Positions 1 through 7,566 of a DNA stretch of 64,000 nucleotides are shown piece by piece. The notes below the pieces were generated by a model that was not told the DNA's origin, searched no databases, and was given only the letters and a program-made list of their open reading frames with translations. The position numbers were made by a program, and so were the translations under genes. The stretch is from Polymorphospora lycopeni (GTDB lineage Bacteria; Actinomycetota; Actinomycetes; Mycobacteriales; Micromonosporaceae): positions 53,922 to 117,921 of the forward strand of contig NZ_JBCGDC010000006.1 in the NCBI RefSeq assembly GCF_042237075.1. Reading direction: 5' to 3'. Each line of letters begins with the position of its first letter. Positions within the stretch are counted from its first letter, which is position 1.

Positions 1-331
1 TGACGAAGTCGACCGTCAGCGGCCCGGCGAACTCCTCCCGCTTGACGGCACCGTCGGGGTGGCGGGCGAGCACCCGGACCCGGATGTCCTGGGAGACCAC
101 GCGCACCTCCAGCGGGAAGGAGCAGTACCGGCCGGCGGGCGCGGTCCACTCCTCCTGGATCCACGGCCGCCAGGGTTCGGGCCGGTGGCCGGTCCAGCCG
201 GCGGCCTGCGCGGCGGCCGTGACGGCGGGGACGGACGCGGACGCGGGGGCGGCGGCGGCCGGAGCGGCGGGGACCAGGGCAAGGGTGGAAACGACGAGAG
301 CCCCGACGAGGGCCCGACGTTCGAGAACCAT
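1..331 (-). CDS. Secreted protein of unknown function, cut by left edge
   Basis: The reading frame opens at the ATG complementary to 329-331 and stays open to the left edge, so only about 110 N-terminal residues are visible. It begins MVLERRALVGALVVSTLALV, a short basic stretch and a hydrophobic core followed by Ala/Pro-rich sequence with AxA-type cleavage options near residues 25-32; this is a classic Sec signal peptide. The mature part starts with Trp-rich sequence (PWRPWIQEEW) and a probable beta-strand region (PLEVRVVSQDIRVRVLA). No family was recognised. It is divergent from the CGNR regulator gene and shares a repeat-bearing intergenic region with it. Confidence 0.7.
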   Translation of the reverse strand, partial: MVLERRALVGALVVSTLALVPAAPAAAAPASASVPAVTAAAQAAGWTGHRPEPWRPWIQEEWTAPAGRYCSFPLEVRVVSQDIRVRVLARHPDGAVKREEFAGPLTVDFV

Positions 332-340
332 ACGATCACC

Positions 341-390
341 TAACCAGTAGATGCGAGTTAACCGGTGTTTGGCAGATTACTGGTTAACCG
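341..390. promoter_or_regulatory. Operator-like repeats between divergent genes
   Basis: The octamer GTTAACCG occurs at 357-364 and again at 383-390, and TAACCAGTA (341-349) is the exact reverse complement of TACTGGTTA (378-386). These AT-richer repeats stand out from the surrounding GC-rich DNA and lie just upstream of the CATAAT -10 box (404-409) of the CGNR gene and of the divergent secreted-protein gene. Autoregulation by the CGNR protein is inferred from position only. Confidence 0.5.
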
Positions 391-415
391 AAGCGCGTCA
401 AGGCATAATGACGGC

Positions 416-1090
416 GTGCACTGGGTCGAGGTCGACGGTTACCCGATGCCCGTCCTGCTCGGCGGGCACCCGGCCCTGGACTTCTGCAACACCTGGGCCG
501 GCTGGGACACACCCCCGACGCCCGACCGCCCCCCGACACCCGGCCAGTCCCCGACGCCCGACGCTCCCCCGACGCCCGAGCGGCCGGACCAGGATTGGCT
601 CGGCGACTTCGACCGGCTCGCGGTGTGGGCCGGCCACGCCGGGCTCCTCTCCCCCGACACCGTGCGCCGGCTGCGCGACGCCGGAAATCTCGACCCCGCC
701 GGCGCCCGTCAAGCCGTCGACGACGCCCGGCGGCTGCGGTCCGCGCTGCACGACGTACTGCTCGACCCGACCGACGAGGCGGCGTTCCGGCACGTCGCGG
801 CGCAGGCCCGGCGGGCCGCCGGCCACGCGGTGCTGGAGAACGGGCCGGACGGCGTCGCCCGCTGGACGCTGCCCGCCGACACCGGCCCCGCCCTGCCGGT
901 CCTCGCCGCCGCCCGCGCCGGTGCCGACCTGCTGTCCACGCCGGACCGGACCAGGGTGCGGGCCTGCCCCGGCGAGATGTGCGGCTGGCTGTTCCTCGAC
1001 CCGCGCGGCCGGCGCCGCTGGTGCAGCATGGCCGCCTGCGGCAACCGGGCCAAGGTACGCGCGTACGCCAGCCGGCACCGGCCGGGCTGA
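416..1090 (+). CDS. CGNR zinc-finger transcription regulator
   Basis: The protein has about 224 residues. Its N-terminal part (LLGGHPALDFCNTWAGW) matches the ABATE/CGNR family start, and the C-terminus carries the defining zinc motif: CPGEMC, then WCSMAACGNRAKVRAY, about 25 residues from the end. Such proteins are treated as DNA-binding regulators, often of stress or transport genes. The GTG at 416 is preferred because CATAAT (404-409) lies 6 nt upstream, a leaderless arrangement; an in-frame GTG at 365 would place the start inside the operator repeats. Between the N-terminal helix and the next conserved segment there is an unusual Pro/Thr/Asp linker made of four 6-residue repeats (512-583). 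Confidence 0.82.
   Translation: MHWVEVDGYPMPVLLGGHPALDFCNTWAGWDTPPTPDRPPTPGQSPTPDAPPTPERPDQDWLGDFDRLAVWAGHAGLLSPDTVRRLRDAGNLDPAGARQAVDDARRLRSALHDVLLDPTDEAAFRHVAAQARRAAGHAVLENGPDGVARWTLPADTGPALPVLAAARAGADLLSTPDRTRVRACPGEMCGWLFLDPRGRRRWCSMAACGNRAKVRAYASRHRPG
512..583 (+). repeat. Four tandem 18-bp repeats encoding a PPTPxx linker
   Basis: Four in-frame 18-bp units at 512-529, 530-547, 548-565 and 566-583 encode PPTPDR, PPTPGQ, SPTPDA and PPTPER inside the CGNR regulator. The core CCGAC(G/A)CCC is nearly invariant. The array keeps frame and would form an extended flexible linker; copy number could vary by slippage. Confidence 0.8.
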
Positions 1091-1122
1091 CCCGGAACGG
1101 CACCGGCCGGCGGACGGGAGTG

Positions 1123-1881
1123 TCAGACGGCGCGACGCATGGCGCGGGTGCCGACGGCCAGCCCGAGCCCGGCGACCGCGACCGCCGCGAGCATGCCCCA
1201 CAGCACCGTCACCGAGGCGATCTCACCGGCGAACAGGACCCGCTCGGCGTCCACCACGTACGTCAGCGGGTTGAACCGGGACAGCGTCGCCAGCCAGCCC
1301 GGCCCGGAGTCGACCGGCAGCAGCATCCCGGCCAGCAGCAGCAACGGGAACAGCAGCGTCTGCTGCACCGTCCAGAACAACCACTCCTGGTTCTTCGACG
1401 CCAGCGCCAGCGTGTACGACAGCGCGCCGAGCCCGACGCAGAACAGCGCGAGGATCAGCAGGCCGAGCAGCGCGCCGGCCGGGTGCAGTTCGAACCCGAA
1501 CGGCACGGTCACCGCGACAATGATCAGCGCCTGGACGAGCACCGGCACGATCTCCTTCAGCGCCCGGCCGATGAGCAGCGCCGGCCGGCGCAGCGGCGCG
1601 ACGAGCATCCGCTCGTGCGAGCCGGTCTGGATTTCGAAGAGCAGGTTGGAGCCCGTCATCGAGGTGCCGAACAGGCAGCACATGACGACGATGCCGGGCA
1701 CGAACCACTGCAACGCCGAGCCCTGACCGGCGCCGACGGCGTCCGGCAGCAGCGGGGCGAACAGGCCGAGGAAAACGAGCGGCTGGACCATGCCAAAGAT
1801 CGCCGAGAACGGGTTGCGCAGCACCGGGCGCAGTTCCCGGCTGAAGACGGTGACGGTGTCGGTGACCAGGCTGCCGTTCAT
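1123..1881 (-). CDS. ABC-2 type exporter permease (DrrB-like)
   Basis: This 252-residue membrane protein has about six hydrophobic segments and the layout of ABC-2 permeases: an N-terminal amphipathic stretch (LRPVLRNPFSAIFGMVQPLVFLGLF), a long first extracytoplasmic region, and the conserved late segment LATLSRFNPLTYVVDAERVLFAG. Family members pair with DrrA-type ATPases to export drugs, lipids or polysaccharide precursors; the substrate here cannot be read. Its start overlaps the stop of the ATPase gene by 4 bp, so the two are translationally coupled. Confidence 0.88.
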   Translation of the reverse strand: MNGSLVTDTVTVFSRELRPVLRNPFSAIFGMVQPLVFLGLFAPLLPDAVGAGQGSALQWFVPGIVVMCCLFGTSMTGSNLLFEIQTGSHERMLVAPLRRPALLIGRALKEIVPVLVQALIIVAVTVPFGFELHPAGALLGLLILALFCVGLGALSYTLALASKNQEWLFWTVQQTLLFPLLLLAGMLLPVDSGPGWLATLSRFNPLTYVVDAERVLFAGEIASVTVLWGMLAAVAVAGLGLAVGTRAMRRAV

Positions 1882-2918
1882 CGGTTGCTCTCCTGTTCGG
1901 TGCCGGCGATGCCGCCTTCACGCAGGCTGCGGCCGGTGAGGTTGAGGAATACGTCGTCGAGGGTGGGCCGGGCGACGTCGGCGCGGACCACGTCGACGCC
2001 GTCGTCGGCGAGCGCCCGCAGCAGGCCGGGCAGGAGGCCGGGGCCGTCCGGCACCCGGACCGTCGCCGTGTCGCCGATCTGCTCGACCGCGGCACCCGCC
2101 GGTCCGGCCAGGGCGGCCCGGCCGGCCGGACCGCCGGCGCGGGCGGCGACCTCGCGGGCGCGTACGGCGGCCCGCCGAGCGGCGTCCGGGTCGGCGCAGA
2201 CCAGGGTGACCCGGTCCCCGGCCAGGTCGGCCTTGAGCCGGGCCGGGGTGTCGTCGGCGATCACCCGGCCGTTGTCGACCACGATGACGCGTTCGGCCAT
2301 CGAGTCGGCCTCGTCGAGGTAGTGCGTCGTCAGCACCACCGTCGTGCCGTGGTCGGCGCGCAGCTTGCGGATGTGGTCCTGGAGGTTGGCCCGGTTCTGC
2401 GGGTCGAGCCCGGTCGACGGCTCGTCGAGGAAGAGCAGCTCGGGAGCGTGGATCAGCCCCATCGCGATGTCCAGCCGGCGGCGCTGGCCGCCGGACAGCG
2501 ACGAGACGACCCGGTCGGCGACGCCGGCCAGGTCGAGGGTGGTGATCAGATCGGCGGCACGGGTGCGGGCGTCGGTCCGGCTCAGCCCGTAGCAGCGGCC
2601 CTGGTTGATCAGCTCGTCCCGGCCGCGCTGGCTGTGGCCGGCGCCGTTGCCCTGGCCGACGTACCCGATCCGGCGGCGGACCCCGCGCGGGTCGGTCGTG
2701 ATGTCGTGGCCGGCGACCCTTGCCGTGCCGGACGTCGGCGGGATCAGGGTGGTGAGCATCCGCAGGGTGGTGGACTTGCCGGCGCCGTTGGGGCCGAGCA
2801 GCGCCACCAGTTCGCCGGTACCGACCGTCAGGTCGATGCCGCGTACGGCTTCGACGGTCGTCTTCCTCACGGTGAAGTGCCTGGTCAGGCCCTTCGCCTC
2901 GATCATCGTCGTGGTCAT
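1878..2918 (-). CDS. ABC exporter ATP-binding protein (DrrA-like)
   Basis: This is a 346-residue ATPase with Walker A GPNGAGKST, signature LSGGQRRRLDIA, Walker B LLFLDEPSTGLD and an H-loop in VVLTTHYLDEA. The C-terminal ~100 residues form the accessory domain of drug-resistance (DrrA/CcmA) ATPases and end with TLDDVFLNLTGRSLRE. The ATG at 2918 (MTTTMIEAK) is chosen over an upstream in-frame GTG because a TAGCGT box (2926-2931 on the complement) sits exactly 7 nt before it. It is the first gene of a two-gene exporter operon divergent from a WYL regulator, which is the likely controller. Confidence 0.9.
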   Translation of the reverse strand: MTTTMIEAKGLTRHFTVRKTTVEAVRGIDLTVGTGELVALLGPNGAGKSTTLRMLTTLIPPTSGTARVAGHDITTDPRGVRRRIGYVGQGNGAGHSQRGRDELINQGRCYGLSRTDARTRAADLITTLDLAGVADRVVSSLSGGQRRRLDIAMGLIHAPELLFLDEPSTGLDPQNRANLQDHIRKLRADHGTTVVLTTHYLDEADSMAERVIVVDNGRVIADDTPARLKADLAGDRVTLVCADPDAARRAAVRAREVAARAGGPAGRAALAGPAGAAVEQIGDTATVRVPDGPGLLPGLLRALADDGVDVVRADVARPTLDDVFLNLTGRSLREGGIAGTEQESNR

Positions 2919-2980
2919 GTCCACCACGCTAGAATCGATTCCGGCCAGAACCTGACCTCAATGCGCGGGAACCTCGATTC

Positions 2981-3937
2981 ATGGCGAACACCAGCACCCG
3001 GATGCTGCAACTGCTGTCGCTGTTGCAGACCCACCGCTACTGGCCCGGCAGCGAACTCGCCGGCCGGCTCGCGGTCAGCGAACGCACCCTGCGCCGCGAC
3101 GTCGACCGGCTGCGTGAACTCGGCTATCCCGTCGACGCCGCCCGGGGCGTCGCCGGCGGCTACCAGCTACAGGCCGGCGCCGCGCTGCCGCCGCTGCTTC
3201 TCGACGACGAGGAGGCGGTCGCCATCGCGGTCGGGCTGCGCACCGCCGCCGGCGGCGCCGTCGCCGGCATCGCCGAAACCTCGGTACGGGCCCTCGCCAA
3301 GGTGGTGCAGGTGATGCCACCCCGGCTGCGGCGCCGGGTCGACGCACTGCACACGTACACCGAACCGGCCCTGACCGGCGGTGGTCCGACCGTCGACGCG
3401 ACCACCCTGACCCTGATCGCGCAGGCGTGCCGCGACGACGAGCGGTTGGCGTTCGACTACACCAGCCGCGACGGCGCCCCGACCACCCGGCTCGTCGAGC
3501 CGCACCGGCTCGTGTCGTACGGCCGGCGCTGGTACCTGGTCGCGTTCGACGTCGAACGCCACGACTGGCGTACGTTCCGGGTCGACCGCCTGTCGGCGGC
3601 CCGGACCACCGGCGCCCGGTTCCGCCCCCGCGACCTGCCGGCGGCCGACGCCGCCGAGTTCGTCCGCGCCGGCCTGTCGTCGATCCCGACCCGCCACCGG
3701 GTACGGATCCGCGTCGAGGCCGGCACCGACCACGTGGCCCGGGTCGTCGGCCGCTGGGCCGAGGTCGAGGCCGACGGCGAGGGCTGCGTGCTGACCATGC
3801 ACGTCGACGAGTTCGACTGGCCGGTGCTGCTGCTCGCCGCGATCGGCGCCGAATTCGAGGTGCTCGAACCGGCCGAGTTCCGCGAGCACCTGGGCCGGAT
3901 CGGTCGGCTCTTCATCGGGGCCGCTGGCAGGGCTTAG
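2981..3937 (+). CDS. YafY-type HTH/WYL-domain regulator
   Basis: The 318-residue protein starts with a DeoR-like winged HTH (residues ~3-60, including SELAGRLAVSERTLRRDVDRLRELGYPV), followed by a WYL domain with the signature RRWYLVAFDVERHDWRTFRVDRL and a C-terminal WCX extension. WYL proteins bind ligands or nucleic acid and often control adjacent transport genes. It is divergent from the DrrAB-type exporter with ~60 bp between starts, so it probably regulates that operon. The ATG at 2981 agrees with the usual family N-terminus. Confidence 0.9.
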   Translation: MANTSTRMLQLLSLLQTHRYWPGSELAGRLAVSERTLRRDVDRLRELGYPVDAARGVAGGYQLQAGAALPPLLLDDEEAVAIAVGLRTAAGGAVAGIAETSVRALAKVVQVMPPRLRRRVDALHTYTEPALTGGGPTVDATTLTLIAQACRDDERLAFDYTSRDGAPTTRLVEPHRLVSYGRRWYLVAFDVERHDWRTFRVDRLSAARTTGARFRPRDLPAADAAEFVRAGLSSIPTRHRVRIRVEAGTDHVARVVGRWAEVEADGEGCVLTMHVDEFDWPVLLLAAIGAEFEVLEPAEFREHLGRIGRLFIGAAGRA

Positions 3938-3950
3938 CTACGGTTGCGCC

Positions 3951-4724
3951 GTGTTCGTCGAGAATCATGCGGTGAAACCCCGGCAGGTCATCTGCGTGCT
4001 CGGGGCCGGACTGGACCTCGACCTGGTCGAGAAACTGGTCGCCGAGGTCGGCGGACCGGGCTTCAGCCTGGACCGGGAGTTCGTCATGACGACGCCCGAC
4101 CCCCGGATGCTCCAGTCGTTCGAGTCCTGCCTGACCAACGCCACCTTCACCGCCGCCGACCGGCAGGCGGTGTCCGGTCACGACTCCGTCGCCTACATCC
4201 TGTCGCCACCGATGGGCGACAAGGACGTGTCGTTCCTCGTCGCGGCCCGGATGCTGGCCCTCACCGCGGCGCTGCTGCGGGCCGGCGCCACCGCCGTGAA
4301 ATGCGAGAGCAGCGGCCTGACCCACGGTCGGGACCGCTGGCTGGAACTGGCCGACCTCGCCGCCGACGCCCCGTCGCTCGCCGACCTGACCAAGATCCTC
4401 TACTACGCCTGGGTGAAACGGCCGCTGTCGGACGACGACCGCATGTACACCTGCGGGATGCACCTGCTCGGCGAACCGGACGTCGAGATCGAGGCGGACG
4501 GGCTCGCCGATCGGGAGCGGCTCGACGACTGGGTCGAGTTGATCGACGGCCTGGCCGTCTACCTGCTGACCGAGGTCAGGACCCCGGACATCCGCAGCGG
4601 CGAGGGCTTCCGGCTCGCCCCCGAGGCACCACGCTGGATCCTGACCAGACGCGCCTGCCACCGGTACGCCGACGACGACTTCTTCTACAACCCGTACGGC
4701 CACTGGCTCCTGACGCCGGGGTGA
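3951..4724 (+). CDS. Conserved hypothetical cytosolic protein
   Basis: This 257-residue acidic protein lacks signal peptide and membrane segments. Visible features are an N-terminal hydrophobic strand (RQVICVLGAGLDLDLV), a central AILSPPMGDKD-like segment, an alanine-rich helix (LVAARMLALTAALLRAGATAVKCESSGLTHGRDRW) and a tyrosine-rich C-terminus (YADDDFFYNPYGHWLL). I do not recognise the family; resemblance to DUF4261-type proteins is only a suggestion. A TACGGT box (3939-3944) lies 6 nt before the GTG at 3951, immediately after the stop of the WYL gene, so it probably has its own leaderless promoter. Confidence 0.75.
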   Translation: MFVENHAVKPRQVICVLGAGLDLDLVEKLVAEVGGPGFSLDREFVMTTPDPRMLQSFESCLTNATFTAADRQAVSGHDSVAYILSPPMGDKDVSFLVAARMLALTAALLRAGATAVKCESSGLTHGRDRWLELADLAADAPSLADLTKILYYAWVKRPLSDDDRMYTCGMHLLGEPDVEIEADGLADRERLDDWVELIDGLAVYLLTEVRTPDIRSGEGFRLAPEAPRWILTRRACHRYADDDFFYNPYGHWLLTPG

Positions 4725-4739
4725 GCCCCGCCGCCCGCG

Positions 4740-5213
4740 CTACCCGTGCAGGAGCGCGCCGAGCAGGCAGCCGAAGGCGGCGACCGACGCGACCGTACGC
4801 ACCAGGTTCCAGCGGACCCACCGCGCCTCGAACGCGGCTCGGACCGGGCCGAGATCGGCCGGCTCGCCGACCGCGTCGAGCTGGTTGTTCAGCGGCACGT
4901 TGACCGCACCGGTGACCCCGAGCGTCACCGCGTGGCAGGCGACCGCCGCCACGATCCACCACAGGGTCGGCCCGCCGGTGCCCCAGAACAGGACGACGGC
5001 GACGATCGCCAGCAGCGGCGCGCCGCCGAAGCTGAGCGCGAACCAGCCGTTCAGGATCGCCACGTTGATGTTCCGCATGGCCTCGACGAAGGTGCGGTCG
5101 TCGGTGCGGCGCAGCCCCGGCATGACCGAGCAGGCGTACGCGTAGAACAGCCCGCCGAGCAGGCCGGCCGTGCCGGTCGCCGCCACGAGTACGGCCGTAT
5201 CCAGTGCCCCCAT
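4740..5213 (-). CDS. DUF1772 / anthrone-oxygenase-like membrane protein
   Basis: The protein has 157 residues and four predicted membrane helices: near residues 6-28, 58-80, 84-106 and 136-155. It shows family features such as FYAYACSVMPGLRR after helix 1 and VPLNNQLDAVG before the last third. DUF1772 proteins include fungal anthrone oxygenases, but most bacterial members have no assigned reaction. It is converged upon by the upstream hypothetical gene, only 15 bp apart. GGAGGGGCG precedes the ATG. Confidence 0.85.
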   Translation of the reverse strand: MGALDTAVLVAATGTAGLLGGLFYAYACSVMPGLRRTDDRTFVEAMRNINVAILNGWFALSFGGAPLLAIVAVVLFWGTGGPTLWWIVAAVACHAVTLGVTGAVNVPLNNQLDAVGEPADLGPVRAAFEARWVRWNLVRTVASVAAFGCLLGALLHG

Positions 5214-5253
5214 CGCCCCTCCGGCCCGGCCGGTGTCACCGCAAGCTGTCGTC

Positions 5254-5314
5254 GTTGATCTGGGCGCCAGCCACCCTATCCGCCGCCCGTTCGGTGGTTT
5301 CCGCCCAGATCAAC
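5254..5314. repeat. 61-bp palindromic element, copy A (diverged)
   Basis: The ends GTTGATCTGGGCG (5254-5266) and CGCCCAGATCAAC (5302-5314) are perfect 13-bp inverted repeats. The same ends and the same total length of 61 bp occur at 60451-60511. Inside, CCACC (5271-5275) pairs with GGTGG (5293-5297), so the stem continues past two mismatches. It lies between the DUF1772 gene and the small basic-protein gene, with no coding sequence of its own. A REP- or MITE-like dispersed element is inferred. Confidence 0.75.
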
Positions 5315-5533
5315 TCCGTCACACCGGGACACCGTTCATTGCGGAAGGGCCAGGCGTGCCCGCCACGTCACACCGTCGCCGGTGATGCTGGCACCGTCCC
5401 GCACGGCCGAGTGCCCGCCGGGGTGCGGCCGAGCGTGAGGCGACGCGTACTCGCAGCAAACTGCCAGCTTCGACTGTCATCATTGCGACGGATGGCCACC
5501 TAACGACCGGCCACCTGACCACCGGAGCAGCAG

Positions 5534-5674
5534 ATGTCGATCGTCCAGAAGATCCGCACGTTCCTGTCCAGCCCGCAGGGGCGGAAGCTGACCTCCCAGG
5601 CCCAGCAGCAGCTCTCCAAGCCGGAAAACCAGCAGAAGCTGCGCAACCTCGCCAGCCGCTTCAAGCGGCGCTGA
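5534..5674 (+). CDS. Small basic Gln/Lys-rich protein, 46 aa
   Basis: ATG at 5534 to TGA at 5672-5674 encodes 46 residues beginning MSIVQKIRTFLSSPQGRKL and ending LRNLASRFKRR. A GGAG sequence lies 7-8 nt upstream of the ATG. The sequence is highly basic, has no cysteine, and could form one amphipathic helix with a charged tail. Short proteins of this type are widespread next to unrelated genes in actinobacteria, but no function is known to me. Codon third positions are strongly G/C, as expected for a real gene. Confidence 0.72.
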   Translation: MSIVQKIRTFLSSPQGRKLTSQAQQQLSKPENQQKLRNLASRFKRR

Positions 5675-5877
5675 ATTTTCTGGCCCTCGCTTCGCTCGGG
5701 CGGCTCGCTCCGCTTCGCGCCGCCTAAGTGCACCGTCTTCGCCCTGCGGGCATGACGGCTTCGCCGCATGTCCTCGGGCTCCAGACGGTGCGGCGGCGCT
5801 CGGTCGGCTCGCGGCGTCGGTCACCGCCGCACTCGGTGCGCCGGTCGCGCGGCCGTCGGCAAGCGCCGCCGGGTCGG
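5675..5877. other. Non-coding block rich in nested inverted repeats
   Basis: About 200 bp without a supported gene. It starts with CTCGCTTCGCTCGGG and GCTCGCTCCGCTTCGC, two versions of the CGAGCGnAGCGAG motif also found at 52231 and 52305. GCACCGTCT (5730-5738) is inverted at 5783-5791, enclosing CATGaCGGC-ttc-GCCGCATG. These could terminate transcription of the small-protein gene and of the convergent exporter gene. Confidence 0.5.
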
Positions 5878-7161
5878 TCAGTGGGCGGCCACCGGTGCCA
5901 CGGCCGGGACTTCGGTGACCAGGCGGGCGGGGCGGACGATCAGCAGCAAGGCGGCCAGCGCCAGCACCATGCTGGCGGCGACCACGGCCGCCATGGCGCC
6001 GCCACCGGTGCCGATCGCGCCGACCATGGGCGCGGCGACCGCACCGACACCGAACTGGGCGGAACCGAGCAGCGCGGCGGCGGTGCCGGCCGCCTCGCCG
6101 TGCCGGCTCATCGCCAGGGCCGCCGCGTTGGGGTTGATCAGCGCGACGGTGGCCAGCACACCCCACAGCGGCACCAGGATGGCGGGCAGGCCACCGAATC
6201 CGGTAACCGCGAACAGCAGCAGGAACAGGGCGCACAGCGCCCCGGCCACCACGGAGGCGGCCAGGATCCGTGCCGGCCGGAAGTAGCGCAGCAGCACCAC
6301 GTTGACCTGGCTGGCGGCGACCAGCCCGATCGCGCCGAGGCCGAAGACGACGGCGAAGCCCTGTTCGCTCATCCCGTACTGCTCCTGGAAGACGAACGAC
6401 GACCCGGAGACGTACGCGAACACGGCCGCCATCGCCAGGCCGGTGACCAGGACCAGGCCGACGAAGACCCGGTCGCGCAGCAACGAGCGGTACGCCCGGG
6501 CGGTGCCGGCGATCCCGCCACGGCGGCGACGCTCGGGCGGCAGCGTCTCCGGCAGCCCGAACGCGGTCACCGCGAGCAGGATGACGCTGATGCCGGCCAG
6601 GGCGACGAACACGCCCCGCCAGTCGGTCCACCGCAGCACCTCGCCGCCGAGGGTCGGGGCGAGGACCGGGGCGACCCCCATGACGAGCATCAGGCGGGAC
6701 AGCACCCGGGCCACCCCCAGGCCGCTGAACAGGTCCCGTACGACGGCCATGGCGACGACGGCGGCGGCCGACACGGCCAACCCCTGGACCACCCGCAGCG
6801 CGCCGAGGACCGCGACGTTCGGCGCCACCGCGCAGAGCAGGGACGCGAGTACGTGCACGACCGCGCCGGCGAGCAGCGGGCGGCGGCGGCCGACGGCGTC
6901 GGAGAGCGGGCCGATGAGCAACTGGCCGAGTGCGACACCGGCGAGCGTGCCGGTGAGGGTGAGCTGGACCGCGGCGGCGTTGGTGAGCAGGTCTTCGGTG
7001 ATCGCGGGCAGCGCCGGCAGATACATGTCGATGGTGAGCGGGCCCACCGCGATCAGCGAGCCGAGCACCAGCACCGTCTTCACCCGCTGCCACGGCGTCA
7101 TCAGGTCGCCCGGCATCGCCGGTGCGGGGGGCGCCGATTCACGGCTGTCGACCGAGGTCAT
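5878..7161 (-). CDS. Bcr/CflA-type MFS drug exporter
   Basis: This 427-residue major facilitator protein has twelve hydrophobic segments. The first loop carries the motif A version GPLSDAVGRRRP and the N-terminus has LIAVGPLTIDMYLPALPAI, typical of the Bcr/CflA (DHA1) drug-proton antiporters. The ATG at 7161 (MTSVDSRESAP) is chosen; an in-frame upstream start at 7254 would add a non-conserved extension. GGACGGAAGA precedes the chosen start weakly. It is monocistronic, divergent from the adenylate-kinase-like gene. Substrates cannot be deduced. Confidence 0.9.
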   Translation of the reverse strand: MTSVDSRESAPPAPAMPGDLMTPWQRVKTVLVLGSLIAVGPLTIDMYLPALPAITEDLLTNAAAVQLTLTGTLAGVALGQLLIGPLSDAVGRRRPLLAGAVVHVLASLLCAVAPNVAVLGALRVVQGLAVSAAAVVAMAVVRDLFSGLGVARVLSRLMLVMGVAPVLAPTLGGEVLRWTDWRGVFVALAGISVILLAVTAFGLPETLPPERRRRGGIAGTARAYRSLLRDRVFVGLVLVTGLAMAAVFAYVSGSSFVFQEQYGMSEQGFAVVFGLGAIGLVAASQVNVVLLRYFRPARILAASVVAGALCALFLLLFAVTGFGGLPAILVPLWGVLATVALINPNAAALAMSRHGEAAGTAAALLGSAQFGVGAVAAPMVGAIGTGGGAMAAVVAASMVLALAALLLIVRPARLVTEVPAVAPVAAH

Positions 7162-7566
7162 GGCTGTCTTCCGTCCGGGTGGCGGCAATGGGTGGGAACA
7201 CGTCCCACCGTCCACCAAGACCGGCTCCCGGTGGATCATTCCCGCCCGGCGCAACGGTGGGCCGGCTCACATCCCGACGACGGACGGCAGCCGCCCGTCC
7301 GGGCGGCGGTGCCGGCTGGCAAGGTGGCCGGCGGAGCGGGTCGACGCTCGACGGACCGGCAATTGCCGGTGCCGCTGTCGCGGGCAACAGCAAATTCGCT
7401 GTCGATACGCCGTTTTCGCTGTGGGGGCGGACAGCAGTACGTGCCCTCGATGGAACGTGCCCCCGGGCAATCCTGGGACCCGAGCCCCCGTCAGGACATT
7501 CCGGCACGACTTCTCCTCGATCGCGAGGGCGCGGACGCACGGGACGCGGACAGCTAGGCTGCTTCG
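7162..7566. other. Divergent intergenic region, 405 bp
   Basis: No convincing gene was found. The middle (about 7380-7430) is relatively AT-rich, containing CAGCAAATTCGCTGTCGATACGCC and a second TTTTCGCTGT, so TTCGCTGT is repeated 21 bp apart and could be a regulator site for the exporter. The TAGGCT box at 7555-7560 serves the next gene. Confidence 0.4.

Noticed and set aside
16..339. Pro/Arg-rich 107-codon frame at the left edge
   Set aside because: A different minus-strand frame (start 331) has a proper signal peptide and runs off the edge; the Pro/Arg-rich frame is its shadow.
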